A stretch of DNA of 13,773 bases, from positions 1 to 13,773 of the forward strand of contig JBIKMV010000062.1 of assembly GCA_044359055.1 (NCBI GenBank). The letters run 5' to 3'. How positions within the stretch are numbered: position 1 is the stretch's first letter; each line of letters starts with the position of its first letter. The translations under genes were made by a program, and so were the position numbers. The stretch comes from CAMDMI01 sp044359055 (GTDB taxonomy: Bacteria > Bacteroidota > Bacteroidia > Cytophagales > Flexibacteraceae). Under the pieces are notes generated by a model. That model was given only the letters and a program-made list of their open reading frames with translations, had not been told where the DNA came from and did not search any database. Below are positions 5,821 through 12,197 of this stretch, piece after piece.

Positions 5821-8262
5821 TCAGGAATTGTTGCCTTTTTTAAACAAGCCTCCGCTTATTTTTTTCCAGAGAGACTCTTCCTTTTCTTCAAAATAACCGT
5901 ATTGGTAGCCATAGCCACCGTACCGATATCCGTAGCCATACCCATAGCCCACAGACTCTCCCTCAATATCGTTGATGATAAGGCAAACATTTTGAATCCG
6001 TTTTTCGTCATACATTTCATTGATCTTTCTGAGAAAAATCTTCCGGGTATAATTGTGCCTTACAATATAGCAGTTGGCATCGCTGTATTCCAGCATCAGC
6101 AGGGTATCTGAAACCAGACCAATGGGTGGGGTATCGATTACAATGATGTCAAAGTCTTTTTTCAGGACCTCAATGGTTTGACGCATGAGGGGAGTACCAA
6201 GCAATTCGGCCGGGTTGGGGGGGGTTGGTCCTGCTGGCAAAACAAAGAGATTGGGTATGCTGGACTCCTGCACAACCTGATCAATTGTATTTCGCCCTAT
6301 GAGAATATTGCTCAGACCCATTTCGGTGTTTACGGCAAGATCTTTATCTATCCGGGGTCTCCTGAGGTCAGCAAAGAGGACAAGAGTTCTTTTCCCCGAC
6401 AGAGCGAATACCGATGCCAGATTCACGGAGCAGAATGTTTTGCCTTCGCCGGGAACGGAAGAGGTCACGCAGATTACCTTCAGGTCACGGTTGGGTTGAA
6501 CATAGGGAAGATTCAGCTTGATGGACCGGAAATCTTCTGTAATCGGGCTTCTCGGATTGTTGTATGTAACCAGATTGCTCGGCTGGGTTTTGTTGCCTAC
6601 CATCCCCACAATGGGAATGTTGGATTCGTTTTCCAGATCTTCTTTGCTCAGGATTTTATCATTCAGCCATATTCTGGCAAAGGCAAATAGAGCAGGAAGC
6701 ATCAATCCGAAAAACAAAGCCATGGAAAAAACCACCAGTTTTTTGGGTGCCACCAGAGTAGCAGTTCCGGCATCTGCTTTTTCTACTACCTGACAATCGG
6801 GCATATTGGCTGCCCTTGAGATTCCGGCTTCGGCCCTTTTCTGAAGAAGGTAAGTGTAGATGTTGTCATTCAGGTTGAATTTACGCTGAATATTGACCAG
6901 TTTTCTTTCGTTATCGGGAAGTTGATTGACACTTTTTTCAAGTACGGCAATGCGCCTGCCCAGGTCATCGGAAGTTATTCTGGAGTTGGCAATCAAACCT
7001 CGGATATTTTCTATCAATTCCTTTTTAACGGAATTGATTTTATCTTCCAGAACAAACCAGGATGGGTTTTTTTCTTTGGCTGATATCGCCAAAACCGACT
7101 TTTCAGTGCCAAGTTTTGAAAGCTGCTGTATAAGGGAGGTTAGCAACGGGTCTGCGATACCGATAGAAGAAGGGGCAACTACATCCTTCACTGCACTATT
7201 TTCCTTTACATATTTAAGCAGGTATTCGTAATATTTCCTTTTTACTTCTTCGGTAGCCTTTTCGGTTTCAAGGGCATCAAGTTTGGTAAATGCATTGCTG
7301 GCTGCAAAACTCAAATCCATAATTTTGTTGTTGGCCCTGAAGTATTTCAATTCTTCTTCTGCATCCTGCAGCGATACCGTTATTCCGGTCAACTGATCGT
7401 CTATGAATTTTATAGTATTGGAGGCCACCTGGTTTTTTTGATCAAGAAGTCCCTCCATGTATACCTCCACCAACTTGTTTAGAAAATCAGTTTCTTTCAG
7501 AAGGCTTTTTCCCGTAAGGCTCATATCCAGAATGGTGGACATCTTATTGGTTTGCCTGATGTTAAGCCGCGACTTGTAATTTTCTGCAACGGCTCTCGGG
7601 TCTGTGTAAATGAAAAAAAACGAAGAATTTTTATCGAATTCTTCCAATGCCTTCTTGTTACAACTTACAGAAAACCGGGTCCCGTCAATCGGATAAGTAA
7701 TGCCAAACTGAAGGTTGCACCGCAATGGCAATGAAGAGGCGTTCTTCTGAGAAAAAGACCGGGTATCGGGGTCAAAAAATGCCTTCTCGTTTTGGGTATA
7801 AAGTTGATATTCGTTCTGGTTTAATTTTTTAATGTAAATAGGAAGATTGATAAATTCCTCGCTCAGGGTGTCGATTGATACGATAAAGGGATTTTTATGA
7901 TAAATTTCAGTGGTGCTGATATTGCCCTCTGCAAAATAAAAAACTTTGAAATCCAGTCTTTCAATGGCTTTTTTTATCAGTGGGGTTGATTTGAGAACCT
8001 CGATTTCGTTTTCCAGATTTTTTTTCCCAGAACCTATACCCAGTTCTTTGAACAAACTGGCCATGCCGGCATCTTTCTGGGAATCGTCACGAAGCAATAT
8101 GGATGTGGAAACTTTGTAAACTGCCTCGGTGTACCGGACATAGGCAAAAGCTAACGAAAGGGCAATAACCAGCGAAACAAGAAAGAGAAGCCAGTAGCCC
8201 GTGAGTCGGTAAAAAATGCGCAACAGATCGTTGCCTGCCTTATTGCCTTGATGCTCTATCAC
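5821..8262 (-). CDS. Fused Wzz / BY-kinase polysaccharide co-polymerase
   Basis: An 813-residue inner-membrane protein that sets polysaccharide chain length and drives export through cycles of tyrosine phosphorylation. Domain order: first membrane helix (about 22-42), a large periplasmic Wzz-type domain with coiled-coil stretches (about 260-450), a GNVR-like segment (about 450-500), a second helix (about 509-531), then a cytoplasmic tyrosine kinase. Kinase motifs are TEDFRSIKLNL (575-585), Walker A SSVPGEGKTF (601-610), Walker A' FADLRRP (630-636) and Walker B IIVIDTPP (706-713). The tail has nine Tyr within residues 773-790 (YGYGYGYRYGGYGYQYGY), the autophosphorylation cluster. Walker A' has Phe where proteobacterial kinases have the first Asp; the second Asp (632) is kept. 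The start is GTG at 8260-8262; an in-frame stop at 8287-8289 rules out a long extension. It is the first gene of the operon. No Wza exporter or Wzb phosphatase is seen beside it. Confidence 0.95.
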   Translation of the reverse strand: MIEHQGNKAGNDLLRIFYRLTGYWLLFLVSLVIALSLAFAYVRYTEAVYKVSTSILLRDDSQKDAGMASLFKELGIGSGKKNLENEIEVLKSTPLIKKAIERLDFKVFYFAEGNISTTEIYHKNPFIVSIDTLSEEFINLPIYIKKLNQNEYQLYTQNEKAFFDPDTRSFSQKNASSLPLRCNLQFGITYPIDGTRFSVSCNKKALEEFDKNSSFFFIYTDPRAVAENYKSRLNIRQTNKMSTILDMSLTGKSLLKETDFLNKLVEVYMEGLLDQKNQVASNTIKFIDDQLTGITVSLQDAEEELKYFRANNKIMDLSFAASNAFTKLDALETEKATEEVKRKYYEYLLKYVKENSAVKDVVAPSSIGIADPLLTSLIQQLSKLGTEKSVLAISAKEKNPSWFVLEDKINSVKKELIENIRGLIANSRITSDDLGRRIAVLEKSVNQLPDNERKLVNIQRKFNLNDNIYTYLLQKRAEAGISRAANMPDCQVVEKADAGTATLVAPKKLVVFSMALFFGLMLPALFAFARIWLNDKILSKEDLENESNIPIVGMVGNKTQPSNLVTYNNPRSPITEDFRSIKLNLPYVQPNRDLKVICVTSSVPGEGKTFCSVNLASVFALSGKRTLVLFADLRRPRIDKDLAVNTEMGLSNILIGRNTIDQVVQESSIPNLFVLPAGPTPPNPAELLGTPLMRQTIEVLKKDFDIIVIDTPPIGLVSDTLLMLEYSDANCYIVRHNYTRKIFLRKINEMYDEKRIQNVCLIINDIEGESVGYGYGYGYRYGGYGYQYGYFEEKEESLWKKISGGLFKKGNNS

Positions 8263-8281
8263 TAAGAAACAAAACGGGCTG

Positions 8282-8289
8282 CAAAATTA
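8282..8289 (-). promoter_or_regulatory. Candidate -7 box for the polysaccharide operon
   Basis: The minus strand reads TAATTTTG, a full match to the Bacteroidota -7 consensus TAnnTTTG, 19 nt before the GTG of the kinase gene. No TTG lies at the proper distance upstream, and the leader would be only about 12 nt. This is a weak call. Confidence 0.28.
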
Positions 8290-8431
8290 ACAGTAAAAAC
8301 GGAGATCTTATAATTCTAATTTAAAATATTGATAAACAGATGTTTACTTTCTTTATCAAATACCTTTTTTATAAGTATCCGTTTTTAACCGGGCTTTGCG
8401 GCTCCTTAGAAAGCGGCTTAATACAAAAAAC

Positions 8432-9622
8432 TCAGTTATTTCCCGGGGAAGGGCCGGGCTGATTACCGCCCCCGGGTCTTGGTCCGTTACCGGGTTTTTT
8501 CTTTTTCTTTTTCTTCTTTTTAGAATACTTTTTATCCAGAGCAATGAGGTCTTCGTTTTTCACCTCTGTTTCGGCCTCGGCAAGAGCCTCCTCTTCTTCT
8601 GCGGTAAGCGCCGCGGGTTTCTGACCTTTTTTGTTGAGTTCCAGGATGTAATTTACCCTGGCAATGTCCATCTTATACCAGTTGCTTTCATCCCCGCCAT
8701 AGGCAAACCACATCAGTTTTCTGAAAATATCTGTCTTCTGAAGCCTGGCATTGCCTCTGTTTGTCTGCAGATCGCGTTCCACTTTGGGAATGTCTTTCAG
8801 TTCGCTCAGGTATGTGTCGAGTTCATAATTCAGGCAGCATTTCAGCCGGCCGCATTGCCCCGAAAGTTTGGTTGGGTTGAGGGATAAATTCTGATATCTG
8901 GCCGCAGAGGTAGCCACACTTTTAAAGTCGGTAAGCCAGGTAGAGCAACAAAGTTCCCGTCCACAGGTGCCGATGCCACCAAGGCGACCAGCCTCCTGCC
9001 GAAGACTGATTTGCCGCATTTCCACACGGATTTTAAACTCACTGCCCAGCATTTTGATCAGTTCTCTGAAGTCCACCCGCTCTTCGGCAGAATAGAAAAA
9101 TGTGGCTTTGGTTCCGTCGGCCTGAAATTCTACATCCGATAGTTTCATGGGCAGCTTCAGCTCGCTGACAATCTGACGCGTACGGTAAATACATCCGAGT
9201 TCCCGGCTACGGTTTTCCTCGAACTTTTCAAAGTCCTTGTCATTTGCGAGTCTGACTATGCCCCGCAGTTCTTCTTTGGATGGCTTGGGATGTTTTTTTT
9301 TCTGCTGCAGATGGGCCATTTCTCCCTGAAGTGAAATAAAACCCAGGTGATACCCTGAGCCAGTATCTACCATGACGGCATCGCCAGTATATAGCCGCTT
9401 GCCGGTTTTGTTGATATAAAATTCTTTTCTCCCGGCCTTGAACCGGACTTCTGCCAGATTTCTGTAGGATTGATTAACCCAGTCAAAAATGTCGCCCAGC
9501 CAGTCGGTAGAACCCAAAACATTGCAGGATCCGCCGCTGCAGCCACCACTACAGGCTCCGCCGGATTTACCGCTCTTTGACTTTGTAGAGCAGGAACCAC
9601 CAGAACAAGAACCACAACCCAT
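8432..9622 (-). CDS. PSP1-domain, RicT-like protein
   Basis: A 396-residue cytoplasmic protein of the PSP1/RicT (YaaT) family. The PSP1 core carries the two conserved Cys groups GTCGRELCCSTW and LSGQCGRLKCCLNYE, which in B. subtilis RicT take part in binding a [4Fe-4S] cluster in the RicA-RicF-RicT complex that promotes RNase Y-dependent mRNA processing. Ahead of the core is a Gly/Ser/Cys head with six cysteines in the first 33 residues (MGCGSCSGGSC...), and behind it an acidic stretch, a run of nine Lys and a Gly/Pro-rich end. The ATG at 9620-9622 is chosen because the promoter at 9671-9699 lies inside the longer frame that begins at 9685, and because MGCGSC is the family-like start. No RicA or RicF partner is in the window. 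What the protein does in Bacteroidota is not established; an RNA-processing or redox role is inference. Confidence 0.88.
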   Translation of the reverse strand: MGCGSCSGGSCSTKSKSGKSGGACSGGCSGGSCNVLGSTDWLGDIFDWVNQSYRNLAEVRFKAGRKEFYINKTGKRLYTGDAVMVDTGSGYHLGFISLQGEMAHLQQKKKHPKPSKEELRGIVRLANDKDFEKFEENRSRELGCIYRTRQIVSELKLPMKLSDVEFQADGTKATFFYSAEERVDFRELIKMLGSEFKIRVEMRQISLRQEAGRLGGIGTCGRELCCSTWLTDFKSVATSAARYQNLSLNPTKLSGQCGRLKCCLNYELDTYLSELKDIPKVERDLQTNRGNARLQKTDIFRKLMWFAYGGDESNWYKMDIARVNYILELNKKGQKPAALTAEEEEALAEAETEVKNEDLIALDKKYSKKKKKKKKKPGNGPRPGGGNQPGPSPGNN

Positions 9623-9649
9623 TGAATATCTGTAAATTAAAATCTTAAA

Positions 9650-9664
9650 GGTCCTGTAGGGACC
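9650..9664 (-). promoter_or_regulatory. Short 5'-leader hairpin of the RicT-like gene
   Basis: The minus strand reads GGTCC-CTACA-GGACC, a perfect 5-bp GC-rich stem with a 5-nt loop. It begins about 7 nt after the -7 box, so it would sit at the very 5' end of the mRNA, where such stems can protect the transcript or bind a regulator. Confidence 0.4.
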
Positions 9665-9670
9665 AAACGC

Positions 9671-9699
9671 CAAAGATATACACAAACCTTTGGAGACAA
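9671..9699 (-). promoter_or_regulatory. Bacteroidota sigma-70 promoter for the RicT-like gene
   Basis: On the minus strand a TTG at 9697-9699 (-33) is followed by an 18-nt spacer and TATCTTTG at 9671-9678, a full match to the TAnnTTTG -7 consensus. Transcription should begin near 9664, giving a leader of about 42 nt to the ATG at 9622. This placement excludes the longer upstream start of the gene. Confidence 0.7.
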
Positions 9700-9771
9700 G
9701 TTTTTTGAAAAAAAATAGAATGGGCCGCTAAACGGATGCCTAAAAAGAAGCAGCAAATTTCCGGGCCAGAC

Positions 9772-9802
9772 AAAAAAATCCGGGCCGTCAGCCGCCCGGA
9801 TT
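9772..9802 (-). terminator. Strong Rho-independent terminator after the sigma operon
   Basis: On the minus strand the perfect 9-bp arms AATCCGGGC and GCCCGGATT surround an 8-nt loop and run straight into a T tract (plus-strand A residues 9772-9778, of which the last two also lie in the arm). It begins 11 nt after the stop of the 80-residue gene and separates that operon from the RicT-like gene downstream. Confidence 0.88.
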
Positions 9803-9813
9803 GAAAGTAATGG

Positions 9814-10056
9814 TCAGGATTTTTTGCTCCGCTTTTCCATGTCCGATTTCACAAAGGCCATGATGCTGGCCAGGGGTTTGTCGCCCGGCTCGCAAATCAG
9901 ATTTTCCATCTCACTTTTCAGCTGTTCGAGGGAATCCCAAAAAGATTCCATTTCTTCTGATTCCTGTAAGATACTTTCCAGATAAGCCTTTTCTTCGGCA
10001 GGCATTTCGCCGCTCTGGGCTCTCAGTACATCATGTTGGGTAAATGTTTTTATCAT
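9814..10056 (-). CDS. Small soluble partner of the sigma factor, possible anti-sigma
   Basis: An 80-residue protein rich in Glu, Met and Ser with no Cys-His zinc motif beyond a single Cys, no signal peptide and no membrane segment. The first 45 residues (TFTQHDVLRAQSGEMPAEE onwards) are predicted helical and have the L...G.M...E...L pattern found in the N-terminal sigma-binding part of many anti-sigma factors, but the sensor half is absent. Its start lies 26 nt inside the sigma gene, and a strong terminator follows, so the two are one transcriptional and translational unit. By position it is most likely a cytosolic modulator of the sigma factor. I do not recognise the family, and a role as anti-sigma factor is inference from gene order and length. 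Confidence 0.72.
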   Translation of the reverse strand: MIKTFTQHDVLRAQSGEMPAEEKAYLESILQESEEMESFWDSLEQLKSEMENLICEPGDKPLASIMAFVKSDMEKRSKKS

Positions 10057-10633
10057 AAACTTTCTCTTTTGGCAGCAGATGTTTTCTCAAATGCTTCACC
10101 GCCGACCTCATCAATCCAAGGCAGGTGTTCATATTGATATTGGTGAACTCTGAGATTTCTTTGAATTTCATTTCAGCAAAATATCGAAGCATCAGGATTT
10201 CCCTCTCTCTTTCAGGAAGTTGGGAAATGGCCCATTTCAATTTTTCCTTTTCTTTGTCTTTGTCAAATTCATCGAACGAAATTTCTTTTCCGATATTTAA
10301 AATTTCGAAAATATTTTTCCCGTCAACAGTGGTTATCACCGGATTCCGGCTCAGACGACGCACATGGTCAATGGCCAGATTATGCGAAATGCGCACCAGA
10401 TAGGCACCGGTTTTTTCATCGTGTACATACCGGTTTTCGGATAGCACCTGATAAAATTTCAGATAAGTGTCCTGCACAATGTCTTCGGCCACATATCGGT
10501 CCCGGACCACGAGCATGGCTGTGGAGTAAACGCGGTTTTGATACCGCTTTACAAGTATTTCAAATGACTTGATGTTCCCGTCAAGGAAGGACCCGATCAG
10601 TTCGGAGTCGGTGGAAGCATGCTTCGTTTTCAT
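10031..10633 (-). CDS. ECF-type RNA polymerase sigma factor
   Basis: A 200-residue protein with the two-domain layout of group IV sigma factors. Region 2 covers about residues 23-95: LVKRYQNRVYSTAM, the AEDIVQDTYLKFY stretch of region 2.2 and AYLVRISHNLAIDHVRR for promoter melting and -10 recognition. Region 4 covers about 134-185: SQLPEREREILMLRYFAEM followed by the helix-turn-helix FKEISEFTNINMNTCLGLMRS. The linker is long and rich in Lys, Asp and Glu (about 113-132). The ATG at 10631-10633 is preceded by an inverted repeat that could govern its own expression. It overlaps the 80-residue gene by 26 nt. The regulon cannot be read here; no outer-membrane SusC/D or FecR-like partner follows, unlike many Bacteroidota ECF loci. 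Confidence 0.93.
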   Translation of the reverse strand: MKTKHASTDSELIGSFLDGNIKSFEILVKRYQNRVYSTAMLVVRDRYVAEDIVQDTYLKFYQVLSENRYVHDEKTGAYLVRISHNLAIDHVRRLSRNPVITTVDGKNIFEILNIGKEISFDEFDKDKEKEKLKWAISQLPEREREILMLRYFAEMKFKEISEFTNINMNTCLGLMRSAVKHLRKHLLPKEKVYDKNIYPT

Positions 10634-10637
10634 TGAA

Positions 10638-10663
10638 TTTACGCTTAATTGAGAAAACGTAAA
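10638..10663 (-). promoter_or_regulatory. Inverted repeat just before the sigma start codon
   Basis: Arms TTTACG (10638-10643) and CGTAAA (10658-10663) are exact inverse complements around 14 nt, with two further pairs inside after a mismatch. The inner arm lies 4 nt from the ATG. It could be a protein-binding operator or an mRNA hairpin hiding the ribosome entry site. It is a sequence observation only; no function is known. Confidence 0.4.
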
Positions 10664-10741
10664 GTTTCAATTCATAAATTTTCTACTTTTAATGTAGAGG
10701 TGCTTCCTTATGCGTAGATTCTTGTTTAAGTTTCTTTTTAG

Positions 10742-10815
10742 TGATCCCGAAGAGAGTCGAACTCCTAACCTTCTGATCCGTAGTCAGATGCTCTATCCAA
10801 TTAAGCTACGGGACC
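10742..10815 (-). tRNA. tRNA-Arg (anticodon ACG)
   Basis: The minus strand folds as a complete 74-nt cloverleaf. The acceptor GGTCCCG pairs with CGGGATC (one G-U) and discriminator A. The D arm is GCTTAATTGGATAGAGC, the anticodon arm TCTGA-CTACGGA-TCAGA with anticodon ACG, and the T arm has the TTCGACTC loop. ACG, read as ICG after deamination, decodes CGU, CGC and CGA arginine codons. The 3' CCA is not encoded. No intron or unusual base is seen. Confidence 0.97.
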
Positions 10816-10825
10816 ATTTCTTTTG

Positions 10826-10833
10826 CAAAAGTA
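10826..10833 (-). promoter_or_regulatory. -7 box of the tRNA-Arg promoter
   Basis: The minus strand reads TACTTTTG, a full TAnnTTTG match, ending 10 nt before the tRNA 5' end, which fits a very short leader. TTTTG at 10846-10850 lies only 12 nt upstream, too close for a normal -33 element, so the upstream half is uncertain. Confidence 0.5.
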
Positions 10834-11071
10834 AACAAATTTTGACAAAAGGTTTTAAACTGGAAGAAAAGGCCTGAAATTTTTTTTAACCGGCCGCAGG
10901 GAATGAGAATGGGAGAATCCGGCTTCCATCGGTATGATTTGCTTATTTCCATTTGAAAACGGCGGACAGATTCGCATGAATTGCCGAAGGTCTGAAAGAC
11001 CCGATACCATATTGTTTCAGGTCGTTTTTGGCGAATTCTCAGGCAGATTTTCCCCGGACACTGAAAAGCTC
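10834..11071. other. Divergent intergenic region without a supported gene
   Basis: The stretch between tRNA-Arg and serC is 315 nt (10816-11130). It contains the tRNA promoter on one strand, the likely serC promoter on the other, and an 8-nt T tract near 10880 without a stem. A 64-codon frame at 10934-11128 has no family signature and is judged unlikely to be a gene. Confidence 0.5.
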
Positions 11072-11105
11072 TTTTTGGCAGACCCTGTCCGATTGGCTAA
11101 CATTG
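11072..11105 (+). promoter_or_regulatory. Probable serC operon promoter
   Basis: TTTTTG at 11072-11077, a 20-nt spacer and TAACATTG at 11098-11105 match the Bacteroidota TTTG-N19-21-TAnnTTTG form with one mismatch in the -7 box. Transcription would start near 11112, leaving a leader of roughly 18 nt. Confidence 0.42.
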
Positions 11106-11130
11106 CAGACCTAATACAACCAATTTAGCC

Positions 11131-12195
11131 ATGCACATGCATAATTTTTCTGCCGGCCCTTCCATTCTGGCAACGGAGGTTTTGCGCCAGGCCGCAGACG
11201 CCATCCGGGAATTTTCAGGTACCGGTCTGAGCATTTTGGAAATTTCGCACCGAAGCCGGGAGTTTGAATCTGTGGTAGACGAAACTCTTTCGCTCATCCG
11301 GGAACTCGCCGGTCTGGGGGACGACTATGATGTTCTGCTGCTTCAGGGCGGAGCGAGCACACAGTTTTTTCAAATTCCCCATAATTTTCTCGGAAATTTT
11401 TCTGCCTACACCAAAACAGGCACCTGGGCTACAGAAGCCATCAAAGAGGCAAAAGGCTACGGCGAGGTCCGGGTGCTGGCTTCATCTGAAGACCGGAATT
11501 TCAGCTACATTCCGAAAGACTATTTCATTCCGGCTCATGCAGATTATTTTCACTGCACATCCAACAATACCATTTTCGGGACCCAGATGAAGGCATTTCC
11601 GGATTCTCCGGTGCCACTCATCTGCGATATGTCCTCAGACATTTTTTCCAGACAACTGGATTTCTACCGGTTTTCCCTCATTTATGCAGGGGCACAGAAA
11701 AACCTCGGTCCGGCCGGAGTTACGGTGGTGATGCTGAACAAATCCATGTACGGCCGCAAGGTGAAAAACCGCCATATTCCTACCATGCTCGATTATGAAG
11801 TGCACGCCAAAAAAGGCAGTATGCACAATACTCCACCCGTTTTTCCGATATTGGTGTGTTTGTACAACCTGCGCTGGATAAAAGAAAACGGTGGCGTGGC
11901 CGGCATGGAAAAGCGCAATACTGAGAAAGCTGTAATGCTGTATGAGGCCATAGACAGAAGCCCTTTTTTCAAAGGTACTACGGCCAGAGAAGACCGGAGC
12001 CCCATGAATGTTTGCTTCGTGTTCAAAGAGGAAAATCCCGCCCTCGAAACCCGGTTTGAAGCTGCCTGCAGGGAAGCCGGTATTTCAGGTATAAAAGGAC
12101 ACCGAAGCGTTGGCGGTTACCGTGCTTCTTTGTACAATGCGCTTCCGGCAGAAAGTGTACAGGCTCTTATCAATGTAATGGAAACCTTCGCCTGA
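11131..12195 (+). CDS. serC: Phosphoserine aminotransferase
   Basis: A 354-residue, PLP-dependent class V aminotransferase that makes O-phosphoserine from 3-phosphohydroxypyruvate and glutamate, the second step of serine synthesis. Diagnostic segments are HNFSAGPSIL (4-13), ILEISHRSREF (35-45), LLLQGGASTQFF (69-80), TKTGTWATEA (94-103), ICDMSSDIFSR (164-174) and IYAGAQKNLGPAG (184-196), with Lys190 as the PLP Schiff-base residue. HNTPPVFPI and the C-terminal GHRSVGGYRASLYNA complete the family pattern. The first ATG gives MHMHNFSAGP; the ATG two codons later is also possible. It is the first gene of the serC-serA-DUF1015 unit; the serA start follows its stop after 2 nt. The same enzyme can serve pyridoxal phosphate synthesis in organisms with the DXP-dependent route. 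Confidence 0.97.
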   Translation: MHMHNFSAGPSILATEVLRQAADAIREFSGTGLSILEISHRSREFESVVDETLSLIRELAGLGDDYDVLLLQGGASTQFFQIPHNFLGNFSAYTKTGTWATEAIKEAKGYGEVRVLASSEDRNFSYIPKDYFIPAHADYFHCTSNNTIFGTQMKAFPDSPVPLICDMSSDIFSRQLDFYRFSLIYAGAQKNLGPAGVTVVMLNKSMYGRKVKNRHIPTMLDYEVHAKKGSMHNTPPVFPILVCLYNLRWIKENGGVAGMEKRNTEKAVMLYEAIDRSPFFKGTTAREDRSPMNVCFVFKEENPALETRFEAACREAGISGIKGHRSVGGYRASLYNALPAESVQALINVMETFA

Positions 12196-12197
12196 AT

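Noticed and set aside
8480..8525. A/G-rich tract that might be a repeat element
   Set aside because: It encodes the poly-Lys tail of the RicT-like protein in frame; there is no repeat copy elsewhere in the window.
9623..9685. Upstream start of the RicT-like gene adding 21 residues
   Set aside because: The start would lie upstream of the -7 box and predicted transcription start, so it would not be in the mRNA.
10934..11128. 64-codon open frame ending 2 nt before serC
   Set aside because: No recognisable family or hydrophobic pattern, no promoter in front of it, and the best serC promoter candidate lies inside its 3' part. A leader peptide cannot be excluded but is not supported.
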